This document shows positions 1-4,352 of a stretch of 6,302 nt of DNA, one piece after another; the first letter of the stretch is position 1; the number at the start of each line of letters is the position of its first letter. The DNA is taken from positions 1 through 6,302 of the forward strand of contig JADGNT010000315.1 of NCBI GenBank assembly GCA_017883345.1, in the 5' to 3' direction. This DNA comes from Candidatus Solibacter sp. (GTDB taxonomy: Bacteria > Acidobacteriota > Terriglobia > Bryobacterales > Bryobacteraceae). The notes below the pieces were generated by a model. The model was given only the letters and a program-made list of their open reading frames with translations, was not told the origin of the DNA and searched no databases. The translations under genes and the position numbers were made by a program.

Positions 1-353
1 CAATGCACCGGCAGGCCGCCCGCGTCGATCTCGCAATCGGGCGACAGGGTGCGTATGCGCTCCACGGCTCCGCCATCCACGCGGAAGAGGATCACGGCGC
101 GATCCGGCGGTTCCAGGTGGATCACGCCGGGCTGGCTCCAGTTATCGCGCACGTAGTCGCACCCGAGGTTGACTCTGGTGGACGGCACGCTGTACGCGAT
201 CCAGGCCGGCTGCGGCTGCGCGGTGACCAGCCGCCGCAACGTCTGCTCCAAGCCCGCCGCCGCGCTCCGTGTGTCGAGCTTGGCGTTGACCAGCAGTTTG
301 GGCTGCGCCGCGAGCGGCAGCGCGGCCGCCATCAACCAGAGTAGGGGTCTCAT
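1..353 (-). CDS. Exported protein, probable HEAT-repeat family member, N-terminal part only
   Basis: This gene runs off the left edge, so only 117 N-terminal residues are visible. It starts at an ATG overlapping the stop of the upstream gene as ATGA, with GAGGAG 11 nt before the start, so translation is probably coupled. The first ~16 residues (MRPLLWLMAAALPLAAQ) form a classic signal peptide with likely cleavage after LAA. The mature part begins KLLVNAKLDTRSAAAGLEQT and includes a motif PDCEIDAGGLPVH near residues 105-117. From memory, this layout matches acidobacterial proteins that continue into HEAT repeats and sit behind sigma/anti-sigma pairs; the HEAT repeats themselves would lie outside the window. 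Two cysteines (C65, C107) could form a disulfide in the exported domain. It is the fourth gene of the sigma-factor operon. Export and operon membership are well supported, while the HEAT family call is moderate. Confidence 0.72.
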   Translation of the reverse strand, partial: MRPLLWLMAAALPLAAQPKLLVNAKLDTRSAAAGLEQTLRRLVTAQPQPAWIAYSVPSTRVNLGCDYVRDNWSQPGVIHLEPPDRAVILFRVDGGAVERIRTLSPDCEIDAGGLPVH

Positions 354-1975
354 TTTTTCAGCAGCTCCTCGAGGTAGTCCTGGGCTTCCTTGGACTTCAT
401 GTTGGAGAGCCGTTCGACAATCCGGAGTTTCATTTTGGTGTCCTTCTCCGCGCGCGCGATGTCCACCAGCGCCTTGGCGTTGTGCTGCGCGTAGAGGCCA
501 TCCACGATGCTCAGTTTGATTTGCGGATCCTGTTCCGCGTTGTAGAGGGAGACCATGGTTTCGGCGGTGACTCCGGTCTTCTGCGAGGCCAACGCGCGCA
601 CCGCATCGGCACGCACCGTGGCGTCCTTTTCGGTGCGCACCACTTCGAGCAGCTTCTCGGCGCTGCCATTGGAGTACATATACCTCAGCAATTGCCGTTT
701 GCCCTCGGAAGTCGTCTCGGTCTGGTAGAGCTGCCAGAGTTCCGGATTGCCGTTGTTGCCGGCCAGATAGTTGATCGCGGCCTCGCGCAATTCCGGGGTT
801 TTCTCGGTCTTCGCCGCCTGCAACAGGCGATCCTTATCGCGCATGCCGGCGTAGCTTTGCAGGATGGCCCGCTTCACCGCCACATCGTTCGTGGAAGCGT
901 AGATCTCCGCCAGAATCTGCGGATTGTTGGGGCTGCGCCGCTCGTTCATGTAGCGGATGGCCTCGAGTTGCAGGTCGAGGTTCGCCCCGCCGCGCGCGAT
1001 CTGTTGGACCAGCGCTTGCGCTTTCGGCGAGTTGCTCTGCGCCAGCACAAACAGCGTGTTGCGTTTCACCTTGGGTGAGGCCGAGCCCTTCAGCAGGCCC
1101 TCCAACAGCGGGATGGCGCGCTCCGGGTCGCTCTGCATGAGCCCGTTGATGGCCATCAGCTTGAGCTCTTCATCGCTCTCCGCTTCCGGAGAAACACTCT
1201 GTCCGGAGGCTTGCTTGAGTTCGAGTTCCAGCGCCTTGGCGTCATCCAGCCAGCGGCTGGCGGCGTAGGACTTGCGCAGCTCGGCGATGGTGGCGGCGGC
1301 TTCGTCGCGCCGGCCGAGCTTGCCGAGGGCGTATGCCTTCCAGTAGAGGGCTCCATCCACCCGCGCACCGTTGAGCGAGATCACCTGGCTGAAGTAATCC
1401 AGGGCCTGGTCCCAGTGGCGATTGTCGAGCGCGCTTTGGCCGGCCGAATAGAGGCGCTCGTAGCTCATGCCACGAAGCGTGATCGCCTTGGGAGGCATCG
1501 GCGGTGTGGGTGGGCGGGGAGCGATAGCCTGCGGGGCGAAGGCGAAGGTAGTGGCCCGGAGCATATCTTGGGCCGCCAACATATCCTCTCTGGCGAAGGT
1601 CCGGCCCTGAAGATCCAGTTTCATGCGGCCGACCTGCTCTCTGGCGGACTCAAGCTTATCTTGCAGGTCCGGGTCGTACCGTGACGTCATCTCTTTTTCC
1701 AGCGAGATCAGAAGATCGAGGTCGCCCATTTCGATGGCCATCGGCGCCATGCCCGCCATTGGGGTCATGGGTTCCATCGGCGGCATGGGAGGCATGGGCG
1801 CCATGGGCGCGGCGGCCGGGCGCGGGGACGGGGCGGGCGTCTGTTCCCAGGCGTCGCGCGCCGGCGGCGCGGCGGGCGGCCGTGGGGCCGGTGCCGGCGG
1901 CGCGGTCTGCGCGAAGGCCAGAAGCGCCGTGGCGAGCAGGCAGCAAATCGGGGTCAGTGTTCGAGAGCAGTTCAT
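350..1975 (-). CDS. Exported TPR/HEAT-repeat protein of a sigma-factor operon
   Basis: The product is 541 residues from the chosen ATG. An in-frame start 48 nt upstream is possible but would overlap the anti-sigma gene, lacks a comparable ribosome site and would bury the signal peptide. Residues 1-22 (CCLLATALLAFA core, cut near AFA|QT) are a signal peptide. Residues 24-83 are Pro/Ala-rich and include a run with Met at every third position (58-79). Residues 84-145 look helical and charged. Residues ~171-250 resemble TPR helices (YERLYSAGQSALDNRHWDQA, then YWKAYALGKLGRRDEAAATI). Residues ~268-541 are repeated ~30-residue helical pairs of HEAT type, such as LLEVVRTEKDATVRADAVRA and LVDIARAEKDTKMKLRIVER. 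It likely works outside the cytoplasmic membrane as a protein-binding scaffold or sensor linked to the sigma/anti-sigma switch; that role is inferred from position. No catalytic motif is visible. Confidence 0.86.
   Translation of the reverse strand: MNCSRTLTPICCLLATALLAFAQTAPPAPAPRPPAAPPARDAWEQTPAPSPRPAAAPMAPMPPMPPMEPMTPMAGMAPMAIEMGDLDLLISLEKEMTSRYDPDLQDKLESAREQVGRMKLDLQGRTFAREDMLAAQDMLRATTFAFAPQAIAPRPPTPPMPPKAITLRGMSYERLYSAGQSALDNRHWDQALDYFSQVISLNGARVDGALYWKAYALGKLGRRDEAAATIAELRKSYAASRWLDDAKALELELKQASGQSVSPEAESDEELKLMAINGLMQSDPERAIPLLEGLLKGSASPKVKRNTLFVLAQSNSPKAQALVQQIARGGANLDLQLEAIRYMNERRSPNNPQILAEIYASTNDVAVKRAILQSYAGMRDKDRLLQAAKTEKTPELREAAINYLAGNNGNPELWQLYQTETTSEGKRQLLRYMYSNGSAEKLLEVVRTEKDATVRADAVRALASQKTGVTAETMVSLYNAEQDPQIKLSIVDGLYAQHNAKALVDIARAEKDTKMKLRIVERLSNMKSKEAQDYLEELLKK
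365..370 (-). promoter_or_regulatory. Ribosome binding site for the gene starting at 353
   Basis: GAGGAG reads on the minus strand 11 nt before the ATG at 353. It lies inside the last codons of the upstream TPR/HEAT gene, which fits translational coupling and supports this start. Confidence 0.55.
1739..1804 (-). repeat. Period-three Met/Pro repeat coding tract
   Basis: Eight consecutive triplets place Met at residues 58, 61, 64, 67, 70, 73, 76 and 79 of the TPR/HEAT protein, with Pro, Ala, Glu, Thr or Gly between them. In DNA this shows on the plus strand as recurring CAT codon complements spaced 9 nt apart. It lies in the flexible linker after the signal peptide. MxxM spacing occurs in known periplasmic copper-binding proteins, but no such activity is shown here. 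Confidence 0.85.
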
Positions 1976-1983
1976 GTTCCTTT

Positions 1984-1988
1984 TCCTT
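1984..1988 (-). promoter_or_regulatory. Ribosome binding site for the TPR/HEAT gene
   Basis: The 13-nt gap after the anti-sigma stop codon reads AAAAGGAAAAGGAAC on the minus strand when the last stop-codon bases are included. AAGGA sits 8 nt before the ATG at 1975. This decides the start in favour of the 541-residue form. Confidence 0.6.
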
Positions 1989-2837
1989 TTAGAGTGTCTG
2001 GCGGGGCGTCTGCCCGTCCGCAACTTCCTGGTTGCGGACGTTGGAGCCCAGCACGCGGATCTTGAAGAGAATGCCTTCGGCCTGCAGCCGTTGGCGCAGT
2101 TCCTCCAACTGGCGCGACGTCATATTGGAAGGCGCGTGGGCGATGTCCACCAGCACGCGCTCGAGTTCGTCGAGTACGCCCGCGATACGGGCATCGCCGG
2201 TGCGCGCGGCGGTCTGCCGGTACAGCCGGGTTTCGGTGACCAGGTCGCCGGCGCGTTCCTGCTCGGCGGAGATATCCAGGGAGCCTTCAGGACTGGCGTT
2301 GGTCAATTCGATGAGCACCATTTGGGAGCGTTCCAGATAATCGCCCACCGCTACCAGCAGGACGCGCTCGCCGGTTTGCGCATCGGCCGCCGCCAGTTGC
2401 GCGGGCCTATTCTGCCGGGGGTAGAAGCGGCCCGCGACGAAGGCGGTCGCCATCAACGCCGCGAAGGCCGCGGCGGCCGATGCCCAGCGCCACCATGCGG
2501 CCCGCATCCAGAGCGAGCGGCGCCGCGCCCCGACGCTGTGCTCAATGCGCCGCTCGATGCGCTGCCACACCTCGGCGCCGTAGTCGGCGGAGCGCTCCGG
2601 CACGGGCAGCCCATCCACCACGTTGAGCACGCGCTGGAACGATGCGTAGAGCGCACGGCATGAGCCGCACTCTGCGAGATGCCGCTCACAGGCGAGGGTG
2701 TCGCCGGCCGCGGCGTCATCGCCGGGTTCGCCGGTTTCCCCGGGTTCGCCGGTTTCCCCGGGTTCGCCGGTTTCCCCGGGTTCGCCGGGTTCGCCGTAGT
2801 AATGCAGAATCAGTTGTTCTTCACTCAGGTGGTTCAT
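1989..2837 (-). CDS. Membrane-bound zinc-finger anti-sigma factor
   Basis: The product is 282 residues, starting at the ATG that overlaps the sigma-factor stop codon as ATGA. Residues 1-12 (MNHLSEEQLILH) and 47-78, containing HLAECGSC, fit the zf-HC2/anti-sigma zinc-binding domain: candidate ligands are H12, H53, C57 and C60, with C50 also nearby. This domain normally binds the partner ECF sigma factor in the cytoplasm. Between H12 and H53 lies a collagen-like insert (residues ~15-39, GEP and GET triplets). A membrane segment follows at ~118-137 (WASAAAAFAALMATAFVAG) with Arg-rich flanks before it. Residues ~140-282 would be extracytoplasmic and include GERVLLVAVGDYLERSQMVL plus a helical LDELERVLVDIAHAP stretch. 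A longer frame reaching 2924 exists but would overlap the sigma gene by 91 nt and is unlikely. Position right after the sigma gene strongly supports the role. Confidence 0.88.
   Translation of the reverse strand: MNHLSEEQLILHYYGEPGEPGETGEPGETGEPGETGEPGDDAAAGDTLACERHLAECGSCRALYASFQRVLNVVDGLPVPERSADYGAEVWQRIERRIEHSVGARRRSLWMRAAWWRWASAAAAFAALMATAFVAGRFYPRQNRPAQLAAADAQTGERVLLVAVGDYLERSQMVLIELTNASPEGSLDISAEQERAGDLVTETRLYRQTAARTGDARIAGVLDELERVLVDIAHAPSNMTSRQLEELRQRLQAEGILFKIRVLGSNVRNQEVADGQTPRQTL
2724..2795 (-). repeat. 18-bp minisatellite coding a collagen-like insert
   Basis: Three perfect 18-bp copies (plus-strand unit GGGTTCGCCGGTTTCCCC) occupy 2724-2741, 2742-2759 and 2760-2777. Two 9-bp half units (GGGTTCGCC) follow at 2778-2786 and 2787-2795. 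The unit is six codons (GETGEP register), so gain or loss of copies keeps the anti-sigma frame. The encoded Gly-X-Y run falls between the proposed first and second zinc ligands of the anti-sigma domain. Confidence 0.95.
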
Positions 2838-3409
2838 CTTGCGGTACTCACCAAGGGCTCCAGCGCCCTTCTCAATTTCTGCACCGCGCGGAAAACGCTG
2901 TGCTTGGCCGCGCCAGGCTGGCAACCCAGCACGCGGCTCACATCATCGATACACATGCCTTCGAAATGCCGCAGGACAAACGCGGTGCGTTCCGAAGGGC
3001 TCAATTCGGTCATGGCCTCGGCCACGCGGTCGCGGACTTCTCCGCTCATGGCGATGCGGTCTGGCCCGGGTTCGTGCGAGGGGAGAGCGAGGGTGGGATC
3101 GTCCACCCCGGAATCCGCCGGGGCGGCCAGTTCGTTACGCCGTTTGCGCGAGCGCACGAGGTCGAGCGAGCAGTTGACGGCGATGCGATAGAGCCAGGTG
3201 CCGAAGCTGGCGCGCTCGTCGAAGCGGGCGAGTTGTTTGTACGCCCGCAGGAAGCTGTCCTGCACTACATCCTCCGCGTCTTGCTGGTTGCCGGTCATAC
3301 GAAATGCGAGCCGGAACAAAGGACGGCTGTGGCGCTCCACGAGCACCCGGAACGCGTCGGTGTCGCCCGTCCGCGCCTTGGTGACCAGGCCTAGGTCGTT
3401 GCACTCCAT
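2834..3409 (-). CDS. ECF-type RNA polymerase sigma factor (sigma70 family, RpoE-like)
   Basis: The product is 191 residues, a usual ECF size. Region 2 spans about 17-92: AFRVLVERHSRPLFRLAFRM, then the core-binding AEDVVQDSFLRAYKQL (45-60) and the -10-recognition helix FGTWLYRIAVNCSLDLVRS (69-87). A variable linker (~93-125) leads to region 4 at ~134-184, with ELSPSERTAFVLRHFEGM and a helix-turn-helix IDDVSRVLGCQPGAAKHSVF that reads the -35 element. The ATG at 3409 gives the typical short N-terminus before LVTKARTGDTDAF. The frame stays open upstream to 3844, but that extension is low in sense and antisense to other sequence, so it is not used. No strong Shine-Dalgarno precedes the start. The gene overlaps the anti-sigma gene by 4 nt. 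The sigma factor is presumably held inactive by that protein and may activate its own operon. Confidence 0.93.
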   Translation of the reverse strand: MECNDLGLVTKARTGDTDAFRVLVERHSRPLFRLAFRMTGNQQDAEDVVQDSFLRAYKQLARFDERASFGTWLYRIAVNCSLDLVRSRKRRNELAAPADSGVDDPTLALPSHEPGPDRIAMSGEVRDRVAEAMTELSPSERTAFVLRHFEGMCIDDVSRVLGCQPGAAKHSVFRAVQKLRRALEPLVSTAR

Positions 3410-3420
3410 CCGGCTGTTCT

Positions 3421-3448
3421 TTAGACTGCACGGCTTGGCGGCGGTTAG
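3421..3448 (-). promoter_or_regulatory. Candidate ECF-type promoter of the sigma operon
   Basis: On the minus strand CTAACC (3448-3443) is followed by 16 nt and then GTCTAA (3426-3421). An AAC core at -35 with GTC-type -10 bases at this spacing resembles ECF promoters, which often drive their own sigma operon. The first two -35 bases differ from the common GGAACC. The GTC is only 17 nt from the ATG, so the leader would be very short. This is a by-eye match only. Confidence 0.3.
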
Positions 3449-3454
3449 CAAGAA

Positions 3455-3501
3455 GGGAGCCGGGCGCAGGGGGGAGCGGGCGGGGCGGGAGTGGGGGGGG
3501 G
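3455..3501 (+). other. G-tract with quadruplex-forming pattern
   Basis: Seven runs of three or more G lie within 47 nt on the plus strand, ending in nine consecutive G (3493-3501). Loops between runs are 1-4 nt, satisfying the usual G3+N1-7 quadruplex rule. The tract lies just upstream of the candidate sigma-operon promoter, on the template strand of that operon. The G9 run could also slip during replication. Confidence 0.7.
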
Positions 3502-3607
3502 CGACTATGCCATGGTCAAGGTGAAGGAAGGCGCGGATGTGCCGCACCTGGTGACCGCGGGCCTGTTCGACGAGAACTGGCGGCCGGCGCAAGTTGCGCG
3601 ACAGAAG
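3491..3607 (+). other. Protein-like plus-strand stretch, possible gene remnant
   Basis: Between the sigma and lipoprotein genes, the plus strand from the in-frame ATG at 3512 reads MVKVKEGADVPHLVTAGLFD and then ENWRPAQVARQKAALR. Most codons end in G or C, as in the real genes here. After about 3607 the reading loses protein character and runs antisense into the lipoprotein gene. No strong ribosome site is present, only a G-rich tract. I do not recognise the family. It may be a decayed fragment of a lost gene or chance in GC-rich DNA. The rest of the 3410-3657 gap shows no other gene. Confidence 0.2.
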
Positions 3608-3657
3608 GCAGCCTTGCGCGAGTCTTCTCTTTGCGGACGACACCGCTTCCAGCCACG

Positions 3658-4209
3658 TTATCTGCCCGCCAGTTGGTCTCCTCTGGCTTGCGCCTGCCGC
3701 TGCAGATCGCCCACCTTCAAGTGGAAAGCGGCGACTCTGATCCCATACCAGACCCGCGCGTCGGAGTTCTGCCCCGCGAGTTGAAACATACGCTGGACGA
3801 ACGGCCGGGCACTCTCCGGGTTGACTGAGTACTGCGTCGCGCACTCAATCAGTTGGTCCAGTGTGCCAAGCGCGATCATCTTGGCCGTCAGGATGGAGCG
3901 CACCTGGGTCTCCGCGGGGTGTTCCCGCGAGCCGGTACCGGCAGGGAACGCTCCGACTGCCGCCCGCATCACGAGCAGCAGTTCCTTCCCGTTCGACGCC
4001 TTCTCAGCCATTTGCAGGATCACGTTCTGCTGCGCCTGGGACTGCGGAGGCGCCGCGGCGGCAGCCATGTAAAGCTTCTTCAGGTCCGCGCTGACCACCT
4101 GCTCCGTTTCGGGTTGAGGCACGGCGGCGTCCTTGGCGGCAGTGTTGCAGGAAGCCAGGGTCCAGGCGGCCATCACGACAACCGGTACACCACGAAAGCC
4201 CTTCCACAT
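3658..4209 (-). CDS. Putative lipoprotein of unknown function
   Basis: The product is 183 residues from the chosen ATG. Residues 1-21 (MWKGFRGVPVVVMAAWTLAS followed by C21) are a lipoprotein signal: a basic start, a hydrophobic core and a lipobox LASC, with C21 as the lipidation site. Alternative starts are an ATG at 4224 (+5 residues) and a GTG at 4278; both weaken the signal peptide, and none has a clear ribosome site. After C21 comes a short Ala/Pro/Glu linker, then mostly helical sequence (VSADLKKLYMAAAAAPP, a Gln/Ala stretch, LTAKMIALGTLDQLIECATQ, RVWYGIRVAAFHLKVGDLQR). I see no catalytic motif and do not recognise the family. It is transcribed toward the sigma operon, 248 nt upstream of it, and away from the cytochrome gene. 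Possible ties to either are unproven. Confidence 0.75.
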   Translation of the reverse strand: MWKGFRGVPVVVMAAWTLASCNTAAKDAAVPQPETEQVVSADLKKLYMAAAAAPPQSQAQQNVILQMAEKASNGKELLLVMRAAVGAFPAGTGSREHPAETQVRSILTAKMIALGTLDQLIECATQYSVNPESARPFVQRMFQLAGQNSDARVWYGIRVAAFHLKVGDLQRQAQARGDQLAGR

Positions 4210-4222
4210 ATTAGGAGCGTAC

Positions 4223-4235
4223 ATCCAAATTGGAT
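4223..4235. promoter_or_regulatory. 13-bp palindrome upstream of the lipoprotein gene
   Basis: ATCCAA-A-TTGGAT is a perfect inverted repeat with 6-bp arms, centred 20 nt upstream of the lipoprotein ATG at 4209, inside the divergent region. It could be a small operator or a leader hairpin of the lipoprotein transcript. A palindrome this short can also occur by chance. Confidence 0.3.
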
Positions 4236-4259
4236 TTCTGAACAGAGGATTTTCACAAC

Positions 4260-4288
4260 TTGACGCAGATTTCGACACAGTATAGGAT
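4260..4288 (+). promoter_or_regulatory. Candidate sigma70-type promoter for the cytochrome gene
   Basis: TTGACG (4260-4265, five of six consensus bases) is followed after 17 nt by TAGGAT (4283-4288, four of six). Transcription would begin near 4295, giving a leader of about 58 nt before the ATG at 4353. The surrounding stretch is clearly more AT-rich than the genes. On the opposite strand TATACT (4284-4279) could be a -10 for the lipoprotein gene, but no good -35 goes with it. Confidence 0.4.
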
Positions 4289-4309
4289 TGAAGGGTCTGG
4301 ATATCCTAT
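4282..4309. promoter_or_regulatory. Inverted repeat overlapping the candidate cytochrome promoter
   Basis: ATAGGAT (4282-4288) and ATCCTAT (4303-4309) are exact reverse complements with 14 nt between them. The half-site centres are 21 nt apart, two helical turns, as expected for a dimeric regulator. The left arm contains the candidate -10 element, so binding there would repress. This is an inferred operator only. Confidence 0.3.
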
Positions 4310-4352
4310 TTTGCGGTTCCGAATCGGCTATTTTGTTGAAAAACACCGCACC

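Noticed and set aside
1623..2663. A 346-residue plus-strand frame
   Set aside because: It is antisense to parts of two well-supported genes, the TPR/HEAT and anti-sigma genes. Its Gly/Met and Ala/Gly runs are the mirror of their repeats.
2838..2924. Longer start for the anti-sigma gene
   Set aside because: It would overlap the sigma gene by 91 nt. The ATG at 2837 gives the familiar MNHLSEEQLILH opening and an ATGA coupling overlap.
3587..3619. Possible terminator after the lipoprotein gene
   Set aside because: GCGCAAG and CTTGCGC can pair and AAGGC-A-GCCTT forms a small hairpin inside, but no T-run follows in the direction of transcription, so a terminator call is not supported.
3410..3844. 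N-terminal extension of the sigma-factor frame
   Set aside because: The extra 145 residues have no sigma-factor character, cross the G-tract and overlap the lipoprotein gene. The ATG at 3409 gives a normal ECF N-terminus.
4210..4278. GTG start at 4278 for the lipoprotein, giving 206 residues
   Set aside because: It would add 23 charged and polar residues in front of an excellent lipoprotein signal peptide and has no ribosome site.
4299..4320. ECF-like promoter for the lipoprotein gene (GGAACC on the minus strand at 4320-4315)
   Set aside because: The -35 hexamer looks good, but the expected position for the -10 reads only CAGACC-like bases with no convincing GTC motif at standard spacing.
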